Below, piece after piece: positions 8,569 to 16,593 of a DNA stretch of 64,000 nt (positions are counted from its first letter, which is position 1; every line of letters begins with the position of its first letter). This stretch comes from an uncultured bacterium (GTDB lineage Bacteria; Elusimicrobiota; Elusimicrobia; Elusimicrobiales; Elusimicrobiaceae): positions 310,001 through 374,000 of the forward strand of contig CASEVY010000007.1 in NCBI GenBank assembly GCA_949291515.1. Reading direction: 5' to 3'. A model generated the notes under the pieces. It was not told the DNA's origin. It saw only the letters and a list, made by a program, of their open reading frames with translations, and did no database searches. The position numbers were made by a program, and so were the translations under genes.

Positions 8569-8859
8569 ATGGCAAATGAAAGATATGAAGATCAGGAAGT
8601 TATAGAGCCTGAAGTGTTTGACGAGCAAGGCCGCAAAATATCTTCCCCCGGGGAGCCGCGCGCACAGAAAATAAAACGGGATTTAAATCCGCTTCGCCGT
8701 AGCGTTATGGGGATTTTGGGTGCTATAGCGGCGGTGCTCAGCGGCTTTATGACTTTATGCGTTTTTTTGGCGGTTTTCGTCGTTATGGCGATACCTATGT
8801 TGATACTTGCGCTTTTCGGACGCAAGCCCAATATAAAAATATTCAAGTATAGGATGTAA
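8569..8859 (+). CDS. Small membrane protein of unknown function
   Basis: 96 residues. An acidic N-terminus (EDQEVIEPEVFDEQG) and basic linker precede one long or two short hydrophobic segments (about 47-84), ending in a short basic tail. No Shine-Dalgarno sequence is seen; a promoter-like element sits immediately upstream, so the message may be nearly leaderless. Not recognised. It stands alone between valS and a tRNA gene; coding status is supported by codon use and lack of any competing frame. Confidence 0.6.
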   Translation: MANERYEDQEVIEPEVFDEQGRKISSPGEPRAQKIKRDLNPLRRSVMGILGAIAAVLSGFMTLCVFLAVFVVMAIPMLILALFGRKPNIKIFKYRM

Positions 8860-8870
8860 AAACTGTGGGT

Positions 8871-8899
8871 TTGGCATAGCGGCAAGTATTTGCTATAAT
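8871..8899 (+). promoter_or_regulatory. tRNA-Ser promoter
   Basis: TTGGCA (8871-8876), 17-base spacer, extended TGC-TATAAT (-10 at 8894-8899). Predicted start about 8906, giving a 26-base 5' precursor. This is the cleanest promoter in the window and a useful local reference for -35/-10 sequences. Confidence 0.85.
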
Positions 8900-8931
8900 C
8901 TATATATATGGCGTGTGAAACGCTTTGTTTT

Positions 8932-9019
8932 GGAGAGGTGTCCGAGCGGTTGAAGGAGCAGTCCTGGAAAGACTGTATACCCCAAAAGGGTATCGAGGGT
9001 TCGAATCCCTCCCTCTCCG
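8932..9019 (+). tRNA. tRNA-Ser (anticodon GGA)
   Basis: 88 bases. The 7-bp acceptor stem GGAGAGG/CCTCTCC is perfect; the anticodon stem CAGTC/GACTG encloses the loop CTGGAAA with anticodon GGA (8966-8968), reading UCC and UCU codons. A long type II variable arm (TATACCCC AAAA GGGTATC) is diagnostic of tRNA-Ser. T-arm GAGGG TTCGAAT CCCTC. Discriminator base G; CCA is not encoded. Confidence 0.98.
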
Positions 9020-9056
9020 TTTTTTATTTAATAATTTGGCAAGTTCTCTTTGATAT

Positions 9057-9083
9057 GCGCGGCTTTTGGGGCCGTGCTTTTTT
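9057..9083 (+). terminator. Terminator after tRNA-Ser
   Basis: GCGCGGC (9057-9063) pairs with GCCGTGC (9071-9077, one G-U pair) across a 7-base loop, followed by six T. The T-run right after the tRNA may also assist processing. Confidence 0.7.
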
Positions 9084-9155
9084 ATTGCGCGGATTTCGTT
9101 TGCGGGTTTATAAAAGCGCGTTTTTTGCCGCGTTTTCGTTTTTTTGGCGGACTTG

Positions 9156-9536
9156 TTACTTTGTAAGTTCTATAAGATTCCCATCCGGGTCTGATACGAC
9201 GCTTTCGTAATAACCGTCGCCGGTGCGTCTTGGCGCTTTTAATATTTTATGGCCGTCTTTTTCCAGTTTGGCGGTTAAGCGGTTTACCTCCTCCTCGCTG
9301 CCCAGCGAAATCGCCAAGTGCGCATAACCGAAGTGCTCGCCCATAATGTTTGGTCGTAAATCTGATTTGTTCATAATTTCAAGTCTGGCTCCGCTTTGAA
9401 ATGACAAAAAATAACTTTTAAAGCCGGTATTTTTATTGTTATATATTTTGCCGGCGTCGGCGTTAAAATATTTTACGTAGAAATCTTTTGTCTTTTCCAA
9501 ATCTTTTACGTATATGGCGAAATGTTCTATCTTCAT
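9156..9536 (-). CDS. VOC-superfamily protein (glyoxalase/bleomycin-resistance fold)
   Basis: 126 residues, a single glyoxalase-type module of two beta-alpha-beta-beta-beta repeats. Candidate metal ligands: His5 of KIEHFAIYV, Glu in the strand ARLEIM, His of YAHLAIS, and Glu of NLIELTK, the classic positions in VOC metalloenzymes. The C-terminal SDPDGNLIEL motif is typical. Closest in style to SMU1112c/YaeR-type glyoxalase-related proteins, whose substrates are mostly unknown. A methylglyoxal synthase lies 2 kb away, so a role in methylglyoxal handling is possible but not shown. Confidence 0.85.
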   Translation of the reverse strand: MKIEHFAIYVKDLEKTKDFYVKYFNADAGKIYNNKNTGFKSYFLSFQSGARLEIMNKSDLRPNIMGEHFGYAHLAISLGSEEEVNRLTAKLEKDGHKILKAPRRTGDGYYESVVSDPDGNLIELTK

Positions 9537-9548
9537 AATTTTTAAATC

Positions 9549-9577
9549 AAAAAGCCCCGCCGTTTAAGCGGGGCCTT
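9549..9577 (-). terminator. Terminator of the thioesterase gene
   Basis: AGCCCCGC (9553-9560) pairs with GCGGGGCC (9569-9575); on the minus strand the stem is followed by five T. It lies between the thioesterase stop and the start of the VOC gene. Confidence 0.8.
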
Positions 9578-9581
9578 GTTC

Positions 9582-10316
9582 TTACTCCCATTTGGTATAA
9601 ATTGCCGCGATTTCCTTATTGTCGGAAGGCCGTTTTAATATATGCCAATATCGATCTTGGCCTGCAGAGTACAGGATTGAAAGCACTTTATCGCCGTGGC
9701 GCACTTCAGCTTTGAAGTGTATGATTATTTCCACCAAAGTTTTGCCTTCCGTTTTATCGGCGGGCAGGCTTTCCAAAGCCCAAGCCGAGAAGTGGCTGTT
9801 GTTGACGTGATTGTTGCTGTCCAAATCTTCAAGGCGGGCGGTCAGATCGACGGTATTTAAAGGCGCGCCAAGCTCCGTTTCGCGCGGAGCCTTTTCCGTG
9901 GAAGCTTCCATAATCGGGGCGGGGTTTTTGTCGTTTAAATCTATCAGGCTTTGCGGAGAGCGGGTTATTTTGCGTTTGTTTAAGTCCATAATAAGCCACC
10001 AGCTTACGCCTTTGGCGATATGTTCGCCCGCTTCGTTAAACATAACGAAATCCCTTCTGCTTTGTATTTTGTCGGAATAGCAATGCCAAGTCTTAACTCT
10101 TATTTTTTGCGCTCCGCTGACCGGCTTTAAAAGCTGAATTTGCAGTTTGGTTAAAATCCACGCCACTCCGTTTATCGAGAGCTCTTCCCAGCCGTAGGAA
10201 AGGTTATGTGCGTCTATGCCCGCAGCTTCCTGAAAGTAGTTTTGCAATACCCAAACGGGTATTTGGCCCTTTGGGGTCATTTCGTGATATCTGGTTTTGA
10301 AATTTTCTTCCTGCAT
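9582..10316 (-). CDS. Acyl-ACP thioesterase (FatA/FatB family)
   Basis: 244 residues, double hot-dog fold. It releases free fatty acids from acyl-acyl carrier protein and so sets chain length of fatty acids available to the cell. The C-terminal hot-dog contains DLDSNNHVNNSHFSAWALES at about 164-183, where the N-x-H-V-N core holds the catalytic Asn and His. The N-terminal domain has the RYHEMTPKG start and WxxxxxQIQLLKPV strands typical of bacterial members. Strong RBS AAGGGGGAT. Monocistronic: terminators lie on both sides. Confidence 0.92.
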   Translation of the reverse strand: MQEENFKTRYHEMTPKGQIPVWVLQNYFQEAAGIDAHNLSYGWEELSINGVAWILTKLQIQLLKPVSGAQKIRVKTWHCYSDKIQSRRDFVMFNEAGEHIAKGVSWWLIMDLNKRKITRSPQSLIDLNDKNPAPIMEASTEKAPRETELGAPLNTVDLTARLEDLDSNNHVNNSHFSAWALESLPADKTEGKTLVEIIIHFKAEVRHGDKVLSILYSAGQDRYWHILKRPSDNKEIAAIYTKWE

Positions 10317-10341
10317 ATATCCCCCTTAAGGTTATTTTATC

Positions 10342-10370
10342 AAAAAAAGGCTCCCCCGAAGGAGAGCCTT
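10342..10370 (-). terminator. Terminator of the Fe-ADH gene with UUCG tetraloop
   Basis: 10-bp stem AAGGCTCTCC/GGGGAGCCTT (one mismatch) closed by a C(TTCG)G tetraloop on the minus strand and followed by seven T. Confidence 0.9.
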
Positions 10371-10389
10371 TAAGCTGTTTTTCAAATAT

Positions 10390-11604
10390 CTATTTGTTGT
10401 AAGGAGTCAAAGATTCCTGATATATGGCTTTAACTCTTTCTTTGGTGCTTTCATTGGGCGCCATGCTGAGAAGCAGCCCCAAAGAAGGCGTGGTAAAGGC
10501 CAGCTCGGTCATCTTGTCGACATCTTCCTCGTGGAAGCCCTCGTCTTTGAGTTTCGCGGTAGAACCTACCGAGAACAGCCATTTCTCCACCGCTTTGGCG
10601 GCGTCTTCGGCTTGGCTCGGGCAGCCGCTGAGGCCCGGCGCTATCGGGGCTAGTATCGCCGCCAAGGTGTGGGACTTTTCGGCATATATCTGTTTGACTA
10701 CCGCAGGCAGCAATATCGCCAAGCCCAGCCCGTGCGTAAGTTCCGGTTTGACGGCGCTGAGCGGGTGCTCCAAAGCGTGGGTATAGTGCAAAAGCCCGTT
10801 GTCAAAACTTACTCCGGCTATCAAGGCCGCATAGGCAAGGAAGTAGCGCGCTTCCAAATTGTGGGGATCTTTCAGCGCTATCGGCAGATATTTCCCAACG
10901 AGCTTTACCACCGATACCGCCAAGTCTATCGAGAAAGGCGAAGCCGCTTTTGTAGTGGAAGCCTCCACCACGTGGTTTACCGCGTCAATAGATACGTATC
11001 TGGTTTGGTTTTCGGAGAGGTTCGCCATTAAGGCCGGATCGTCTATTGAGTACATAGGATATATGCAATCGTATGCGATGGCGGGTTTGAAATTCTTTTC
11101 GAGAATCGTTACTACCGCAAAGCGGTTGGCCTCGCTGCCGGTGCCGTGCGTCAGGTTGATGGCGATTATCGGGGCGGCCTTTTCCGGCGCGAATTTAAAT
11201 TCATATAGTTCCTCCGCCGTTTTGCCCGGGTTTTCCATTAGTATGGCTACGCTCTTGCCGGCGTCTATGGCCGAGCCGCCGCCTATCGCGAGCATCGCTT
11301 TCGCGCCGAATTCTTTTGCCATTTTCGCCGCTTCGTTTACTTGATGGGTGTTAGGGTTCGGCGTTACGCCGTCATAGTGGACATAAGTTATATTATGGTT
11401 TTTTAAAGCCGCCTGAACATAATCCCAGGCGCCGGTCTTTTTGTAGGCCCCTTTGCCGGTGACTATCACCAATTTGTCCAAACCCTTTGCTTTTAGATCT
11501 TTGGCTATATCTTCTATTTTCTTTATCGCGCCGACTCCGAAATATACCGTGGTGCGTACGCGTATTTCTTTAACTTCGTTTATGTCAATGTCTTTTTCCC
11601 ACAT
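10390..11604 (-). CDS. Iron-containing alcohol dehydrogenase
   Basis: 404 residues. Group III (Fe-dependent) NAD(P)H alcohol dehydrogenase. The nucleotide-binding GGGSAIDAGK is at 108-117; the metal ligands match the family pattern at Asp207 and His211 (SIDAVNHVVEAS), His276 (YTHALEHPL) and His291 (ELTHGLGLA). RBS AAGGGGG. Transcribed divergently from methylglyoxal synthase, sharing a 126-base intergenic region. A role in reducing fermentation aldehydes (acetaldehyde, lactaldehyde or methylglyoxal-derived) is reasonable, but the substrate cannot be read from sequence. Confidence 0.93.
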   Translation of the reverse strand: MWEKDIDINEVKEIRVRTTVYFGVGAIKKIEDIAKDLKAKGLDKLVIVTGKGAYKKTGAWDYVQAALKNHNITYVHYDGVTPNPNTHQVNEAAKMAKEFGAKAMLAIGGGSAIDAGKSVAILMENPGKTAEELYEFKFAPEKAAPIIAINLTHGTGSEANRFAVVTILEKNFKPAIAYDCIYPMYSIDDPALMANLSENQTRYVSIDAVNHVVEASTTKAASPFSIDLAVSVVKLVGKYLPIALKDPHNLEARYFLAYAALIAGVSFDNGLLHYTHALEHPLSAVKPELTHGLGLAILLPAVVKQIYAEKSHTLAAILAPIAPGLSGCPSQAEDAAKAVEKWLFSVGSTAKLKDEGFHEEDVDKMTELAFTTPSLGLLLSMAPNESTKERVKAIYQESLTPYNK

Positions 11605-11730
11605 ACATCCCCCTTGTGTGTTTAAACTCCAGTTATATTATATCGGTACTTGTTCAACTTATCAAGGTATTGCCGGGGGCTTGCCCTTTGCGGCAAATTA
11701 TATAGAATAATATCAAAAAGGGGGAAAAAT

Positions 11731-12177
11731 ATGCCTTTAATGAAAAAATGCAAAAACATCGCTCTTGTGGCCCATGACAACAAAAAGAAAGATTTGCTTG
11801 AATGGGCTGTTTATAATAAAGGATCGCTTCTAAAGCACAAACTATGCGCGACCGGTACTACTGGCGCTTTGCTCAAAGACGCTTTGGGCTGCGAGGTGCT
11901 GCGCTATAACAGCGGCCCGTTCGGCGGGGATCAGCAAATCGGCGCGGCTATAGCCGAAGGCAAAATAGACATACTGATTTTCTTCTGGGATCCGCTTAAT
12001 CAGCTGCCGCACGACCCCGACGTCAAAGCCCTTTTGAGGCTAGCCGCCGTTTGGAATATCCCCGTAGCCTGCAACAGAGCTACTGCCGACTTTTTGATTT
12101 CATCACCGTTGTTTGACAGCGAATACGAAAATGTCCTGCCCGATTATAAGCCATATTTGGAAAGATTTAACAAATAG
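11731..12177 (+). CDS. mgsA: Methylglyoxal synthase
   Basis: 148 residues from the ATG at 11731, which follows a strong AAGGGGG; a longer in-frame extension to 11650 has no RBS and is not family-like. The enzyme converts dihydroxyacetone phosphate to methylglyoxal plus phosphate, a glycolytic bypass when phosphate is short. Motifs: ALVAHDNKK (His15), GTTG phosphate loop (42-45), [12 protein letters not shown] (61-72, catalytic Asp67), FFWDP (Asp87) and LPHDPDV (His94). All catalytic residues known from E. coli MgsA are present. Divergent from the Fe-ADH. Confidence 0.97.
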   Translation: MPLMKKCKNIALVAHDNKKKDLLEWAVYNKGSLLKHKLCATGTTGALLKDALGCEVLRYNSGPFGGDQQIGAAIAEGKIDILIFFWDPLNQLPHDPDVKALLRLAAVWNIPVACNRATADFLISSPLFDSEYENVLPDYKPYLERFNK

Positions 12178-12192
12178 GAAAGAAAATATACG

Positions 12193-12226
12193 AGACAGAG
12201 CCTCTTCTTAAGAAGAGGCTCTGTCT
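12193..12226. terminator. Bidirectional terminator, perfect 34-base palindrome
   Basis: Two 17-base arms (12193-12209 and 12210-12226) are perfect reverse complements with no separate loop (centre TTAA). It lies between convergent mgsA and the minus-strand membrane gene. T-tracts on either side are weak, but stem strength and position fit a shared terminator. Confidence 0.75.
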
Positions 12227-12244
12227 TATATAAAGAGAAAGAGC

Positions 12245-13000
12245 TTAAAAGAAAGTAACCAAAAAGGAAAGGACCAGCCCGAAAGAATAACCCGCCACAT
12301 TGGCGAAAAGGGTTAGCCCGAAAATCTCCTTACCCAATCTTCTTTTGCCGAAAAACAGGTAAAGCAATAGAAATTCCGCCAAAAAGGCGGCGCACCATAA
12401 TATCCCGTCTTTCTGTATGTAATTGGAAAGAACCCACCAATTCAAAGGAATAGTGAATAAATTAATCCCGGTAAAACAAAGAAGTATGCTTATCGGCAGT
12501 TTGCTCATAAAGACAAATAAAGCTGCGGTAAGGACTTCGGATAAAAATACAAACAGCAGGGCGCTGATTATATAACTTTTTGTCAGATGCTCCGGCGCAA
12601 GGGCGACTTCTTCTTTCTCCACTTTTAAAGTGTCCGGCGTTACTGTTACAATCATGGCGTTTTTTCTGCCGTCGGGTTTCTTGAACACTTCCGATTCGCG
12701 TACGGTGCCGTCTTCAAATTTAACTATAAGTTTTTGGTACGGGCCGAAATCGTAAGATACGGCGTAACAAGAAACTTCGTCGCAGTTTAACGACTGTATG
12801 CCGAATTTGCCCAAAGGTTTCGGTTCTAGGCACTGATTATCTTGGCATTGCAGCTGTTCGCTTTGTTCCGGAACTATTTTTATCGGTGCGATTCCGTCGA
12901 AAAGGAAAGTATAGCTTATTTGTTCGGCCGGAGCGATATCGGCAAAGGCCGATAAGGACATAGCCATAATTGCAGTAAGGGTAAAAAGAAGTTTTCTCAT
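12245..13000 (-). CDS. Exported membrane protein of unknown function
   Basis: 251 residues. Signal peptide (MRKLLFTLTAIMAMSLSAFA), then an extracytoplasmic beta-rich domain of about 120 residues with two Cys pairs (QCQDNQC and NCDEVSC, about 51-80), then four or five membrane helices (about 140-250). The layout is a periplasmic sensor-like domain on a membrane domain, without kinase or other catalytic motifs. RBS GAGGCGG. Divergent from the aminopeptidase gene with only 55 bases between them. Family not recognised. Confidence 0.7.
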   Translation of the reverse strand: MRKLLFTLTAIMAMSLSAFADIAPAEQISYTFLFDGIAPIKIVPEQSEQLQCQDNQCLEPKPLGKFGIQSLNCDEVSCYAVSYDFGPYQKLIVKFEDGTVRESEVFKKPDGRKNAMIVTVTPDTLKVEKEEVALAPEHLTKSYIISALLFVFLSEVLTAALFVFMSKLPISILLCFTGINLFTIPLNWWVLSNYIQKDGILWCAAFLAEFLLLYLFFGKRRLGKEIFGLTLFANVAGYSFGLVLSFLVTFF

Positions 13001-13055
13001 ATTAGCCGCCTCATATTTTTTGTATCATAAATATTATATATAAAAGGAGAGAAAA

Positions 13056-14246
13056 ATGGACCTCAAAAAATACGCCGATATAATGATTTTCGCCTTGAAA
13101 TCCGCAAGGAAAGGCGGCAAGTTTAAACAGGGGGAAAATATACTCGTAAGCTACGATATGCCCGCTCTGCCCCTGGCCGAAGAGATTTACGCCAAATTGA
13201 TAGAACAAAGATTTAATGTCGTTTTAAGGCCGTATGCTACGGAGAGAATGTCAAAAATCCTGTATACCAAAGGCAGCGACAAGCAAATAAAATTTATGCC
13301 GTCTTGGGAAAAGCTCTTTACCGAAAATCTTAACGGCCTTATCGCTTTACGGGCGCCGCAGGATTTGTCAAACCTGAAGAACGTCGACCACAAAAAAATA
13401 GCCTTGGCTACTATCGCCAGGAAACCGCTTCGGGAAATTATGGACGACAGGGAAGAGCGCGGGCTGTTCTCTTGGACTTTAGCCAATTTCCCTACCGAAG
13501 GGCTCGCGAAACAGGCCGGGCTTAGCATAAAAGAGTATGAAGCGCAAATAAGCAAAGCCTGCTTTTTAAACGAGAAAGACCCGGCCAAAAAATTCGCCGA
13601 AGTTACCCAAGCCATAAACGAAGTCAGCAAGAGGCTGTCCTCTTTGCCGATAGCCAAACTGCGCACTCAGTCGGAAAGTATGGATTTGGAGATACTTCTT
13701 GGCGAGAAACGCCGTTTCATCAGCGGCGGCGGCTGCAATGTGCCTTCTTTCGAGATTTTCACTTCCCCAGATTGGCGTGGAACCAGAGGCGTCTATTACA
13801 GCGATCTGATGAGCTTCAGAAACGGCAACTACGTGAAAAATATTCGTCTGGAATTTAAAGCAGGGCGAGTCGTCAAGGCGACCGCGGAGCAGGGGGAAGA
13901 TTTCCTTAAAAAAATGCTCTCTTTAGACAGAGGCGCCTGCCAAATCGGCGAATACTCTTTGACCGATACCAGATTTTCCAAGATAGACCGCTTTATGGCC
14001 GATACCCTTTATGATGAGAATTTCGGCGGCAAATACGGCAACAGCCATATCGCTTTAGGTTCAAGCTACAGCGATACCTTCAGCGGCAATATCGCCAAAC
14101 TCGACAAAAAAATGAAAAAAGAGCTGGGTTTTAACGAGTCCGCTCTGCATTGGGACTTGGTTAATACGCAAAATAAATTGGTCAGCGCAATACTGAAAAA
14201 CGGGAAACATATGACCATTTATGAAAATGGCCGTTTTTTGGTCTGA
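13056..14246 (+). CDS. M29-family aminopeptidase
   Basis: 396 residues. Cocatalytic metal aminopeptidase of the AmpS/AmpT (thermophilic aminopeptidase) type, releasing N-terminal residues from peptides in the cytoplasm. Motifs in the C-terminal catalytic domain: NVPSFEIFTSPDW (first Glu ligand, about 226-238), CQIGEYSLTDTRFSKI (second Glu), FGGKYGNSHIALGSSY (His and Tyr) and the terminal ALHWDLV (His-x-Asp pair, about 365-371). All six residues expected of the M29 centre are present. RBS AAAAGGAGAG. Followed by a strong terminator. Confidence 0.93.
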   Translation: MDLKKYADIMIFALKSARKGGKFKQGENILVSYDMPALPLAEEIYAKLIEQRFNVVLRPYATERMSKILYTKGSDKQIKFMPSWEKLFTENLNGLIALRAPQDLSNLKNVDHKKIALATIARKPLREIMDDREERGLFSWTLANFPTEGLAKQAGLSIKEYEAQISKACFLNEKDPAKKFAEVTQAINEVSKRLSSLPIAKLRTQSESMDLEILLGEKRRFISGGGCNVPSFEIFTSPDWRGTRGVYYSDLMSFRNGNYVKNIRLEFKAGRVVKATAEQGEDFLKKMLSLDRGACQIGEYSLTDTRFSKIDRFMADTLYDENFGGKYGNSHIALGSSYSDTFSGNIAKLDKKMKKELGFNESALHWDLVNTQNKLVSAILKNGKHMTIYENGRFLV

Positions 14247-14296
14247 TTGAGAAAAAATTGCCTAAAAAAATAGTTTAAAAATATTAAAAAAAAGAC

Positions 14297-14336
14297 ATTT
14301 GTCCACAGTGCTATCAACTGTGGACAAATTTTATTT
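14297..14336 (+). terminator. Terminator after the M29 gene; arms are DnaA-box-like
   Basis: 12-bp perfect arms ATTTGTCCACAG (14297-14308) and CTGTGGACAAAT (14318-14329), 9-base loop, followed by TTTATTT. Each arm contains TTGTCCACA, one base from the DnaA-box consensus TTATNCACA, in opposite orientations. Confidence 0.8.
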
Positions 14337-14493
14337 CTCCGACGTAAAAATCCTTGTTGATAAGTGTCGGGAAATCTTTTCTCAGACGGTATTTGAAATC
14401 TTTGCACAACTTATGTAGAATTTTAAAGGCGACAAGCCAAAAACGGCCTGTTTTTTATGTTTTTAAAGATGAAACTGTCAACTTTTATCCACA
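14299..14493. promoter_or_regulatory. Cluster of four DnaA-box-like sites upstream of nrdD
   Basis: TTGTCCACA at 14299-14307 (+) and 14319-14327 (-), TTATCAACA at 14355-14363 (-), and a perfect TTATCCACA at 14485-14493 (+). An A-rich stretch (about 14250-14296) precedes them. The E. coli nrdAB promoter is known to be DnaA-controlled; a similar control of the anaerobic RNR is plausible. A replication-origin role is an alternative that this window cannot test. Confidence 0.45.
14393..14421 (+). promoter_or_regulatory. Predicted nrdD promoter
   Basis: TTGAAA (14393-14398), 17-base spacer, TAGAAT (14416-14421). Predicted start about 14428, giving a leader of about 105 bases that contains the perfect DnaA-type box at 14485-14493. 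No NrdR-box pair was recognised. Confidence 0.55.
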
Positions 14494-14532
14494 ACATAAG
14501 CCGTTGTTTAAAACTTTTAAGAGGATAATGCC

Positions 14533-16593
14533 ATGCCCAATAACGATATTCTGCTGAAAATCATAAAAAGAGACGGGACAACCCAGCTCTTTGATTCCAA
14601 GAAAATAACCGACGCCATATATAAAGCCGGACAATCGACCAATGAAATCGATTTGGATACGGCCAAGAAACTTACTATAAGAGTGGTAAACATACTTCAG
14701 CAGCTTTATTCTGAAATAACCCCGAGCGTGGAAAATGTGCAGGACGTGGTGGAAGACGTCCTTTTGACTTCCAATTTCCATAAAACGGCTAAGGCCTATA
14801 TATTGTACAGAGACCAGCGCGCCAAGGTGAGGGAAATATCTTCCAAATTCAACGTGGAGCTGGTGGATCAATATTTGCAGAAGCTGGACTGGCAGGTAAA
14901 CGAGAACAGCAATATGGGATATTCTCTGCAGGGGCTTAACAATTATGTCTCCTCCGAGATTACCAAAATCTATTGGCTTAACAAGATTTATCCCGAGAAC
15001 GTGAAGAAGATGCACACTTCCGGCGATTTCCATTTGCACGATTTGGGCCTTTTGGGCGCCTATTGCGTCGGCTGGGACTTGCAGGACCTTTTAATAAGCG
15101 GTTTTAAAGGCGTGGCCGGCAAAGCGGAATCAAGACCGGCAAAGCACTTGAGGACGGCTTTGGGCCAGGTGGTTAACTTCTTTTACACGTTGCAGGGCGA
15201 GAGCGCGGGCGCACAGGCTTTTTCCAACTTCGACACATTGCTGGCCCCTTTCATTTACTATGACAATTTGAGCTATCAGGAAGTAAAACAGGCTTTGCAG
15301 GAGTTCTTGTTCAACGTAAACGTGCCTACCAGGGTAGGCTTCCAAACGCCGTTTACCAATGTCACGATGGATTTTGTGGTGCCTTCTTATTATAAGAATC
15401 AGGGCGTGATTATAGGCGGAAAGATACAGGATAAGAAATACGGAGAGTTCCAAAAAGAAATGGATATTTTCAATAAAGCGTTTTTGGAGCTTATGCTTGA
15501 GGGGGACGCAAAAGGCCGCGTGTTTACTTTCCCTATCCCCACTTACAATATAACCAAGGATTTCGATTGGGATAATCCTGCATATAAACCTTTGTGGGAC
15601 ATAACGGCCAAGTACGGCATACCGTATTTCGCTAACTTCGTAAATTCCGATATGAATCCGGAAGACGCGCGTTCCATGTGCTGCCGTTTGAGAATAGACA
15701 ACCGCGAACTTAATCGCCGCGGCGGAGGATTGTTCGGCTCGGCTCCGCTTACGGGTTCAATCGGCGTAGTGACGATAAATATGCCCAGGATAGGATATTT
15801 GGCTTCCACGGAAGAAGAATTTTTCAAACTTTTGGAAGAGAGAATGGACGTCGCCAAGCTGAGCCTTGAGATAAAGAGAAAAGTTATCGAGCGCTTTACC
15901 AATGCCAACTTATATCCTTATATGAGTTTTTATTTAAGAAGCGTCAAGCAGCGTTTTAATGAATATTGGAAAAACCATTTTTCGACGATAGGGCTTGTGG
16001 GGTTGAACGAGGCGTGTTTAAATCTTTTGGGCGAAAGCGTCGGCAGCGAGAAAGGCAGAAAGTTCGGCGTAAAGGTAATGGATTTTATGCGCGCCAAGCT
16101 GATCGAATATCAAAAAGAGACCGGCAACAATTACAATTTGGAAGCTACTCCGGCGGAAGGAACTTCTTACAGATTGGCCAAATTGGACAGGGAAAAATAT
16201 CCCGATATTATCGTTGCCGATAATGAGCAGGCGGCGCAGGGCAGGCCTCCGTTCTACACCAATTCCAGCCAGCTGCCGGTAAACTATACCGATGATATCT
16301 TCGAACTGTTGGACTTGCAGGACGAAATCCAGGCGAAATATACCGGCGGAACGGTACTGCATATCTTTATGGGCGAGAGGATAAAGGATACGGAAGCCTT
16401 GAAGAAGTTTATCAGGAAGGTATGCGAAGGATATCAGCTGCCGTACTTCTCTATAACGCCGACTTTCAGCGTATGCCCCAAATGCGGGTATATAGAGGGC
16501 GAACATTTTGAATGCCCCAAATGCAAGGCCGAGAAGATAGAGAACATAGAAAAGCAGATAGCTCTGCTCGAGGAACAGCTGTATAGTAAATAA
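14533..16593 (+). CDS. nrdD: Anaerobic ribonucleoside-triphosphate reductase, large catalytic part lacking the glycyl-radical domain
   Basis: 686 residues. Class III RNR reduces ribonucleoside triphosphates to dNTPs without oxygen. An N-terminal ATP-cone (about 5-95) precedes the ten-stranded barrel; GESAGAQAFSNFDTLLAPF (about 226-244) and MCCRLRIDN (about 383-391, with Cys candidates for thiyl chemistry) are typical. The zinc site is complete: CPKCGYIEGEHFECPKC at about 650-666. In normal NrdD this is followed within some 10-30 residues by the glycyl-radical motif, but here the protein instead ends in a short helix (IENIEKQIALLEEQL) and stops. The missing segment is encoded by the separate gene at 16711. 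SD AAGAGG upstream. Confidence 0.95.
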   Translation: MPNNDILLKIIKRDGTTQLFDSKKITDAIYKAGQSTNEIDLDTAKKLTIRVVNILQQLYSEITPSVENVQDVVEDVLLTSNFHKTAKAYILYRDQRAKVREISSKFNVELVDQYLQKLDWQVNENSNMGYSLQGLNNYVSSEITKIYWLNKIYPENVKKMHTSGDFHLHDLGLLGAYCVGWDLQDLLISGFKGVAGKAESRPAKHLRTALGQVVNFFYTLQGESAGAQAFSNFDTLLAPFIYYDNLSYQEVKQALQEFLFNVNVPTRVGFQTPFTNVTMDFVVPSYYKNQGVIIGGKIQDKKYGEFQKEMDIFNKAFLELMLEGDAKGRVFTFPIPTYNITKDFDWDNPAYKPLWDITAKYGIPYFANFVNSDMNPEDARSMCCRLRIDNRELNRRGGGLFGSAPLTGSIGVVTINMPRIGYLASTEEEFFKLLEERMDVAKLSLEIKRKVIERFTNANLYPYMSFYLRSVKQRFNEYWKNHFSTIGLVGLNEACLNLLGESVGSEKGRKFGVKVMDFMRAKLIEYQKETGNNYNLEATPAEGTSYRLAKLDREKYPDIIVADNEQAAQGRPPFYTNSSQLPVNYTDDIFELLDLQDEIQAKYTGGTVLHIFMGERIKDTEALKKFIRKVCEGYQLPYFSITPTFSVCPKCGYIEGEHFECPKCKAEKIENIEKQIALLEEQLYSK

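Noticed and set aside
8908-9210. A 100-codon reading frame across the tRNA-Ser gene
   Set aside because: It overlaps the tRNA fully, has no RBS, and its product is low-complexity Phe-rich text. The tRNA explains the region.
14247-14532. Chromosomal origin of replication
   Set aside because: DnaA-like boxes and A-rich DNA are present but dnaA, dnaN, gidA or similar origin neighbours are not; reported only as a regulatory candidate.
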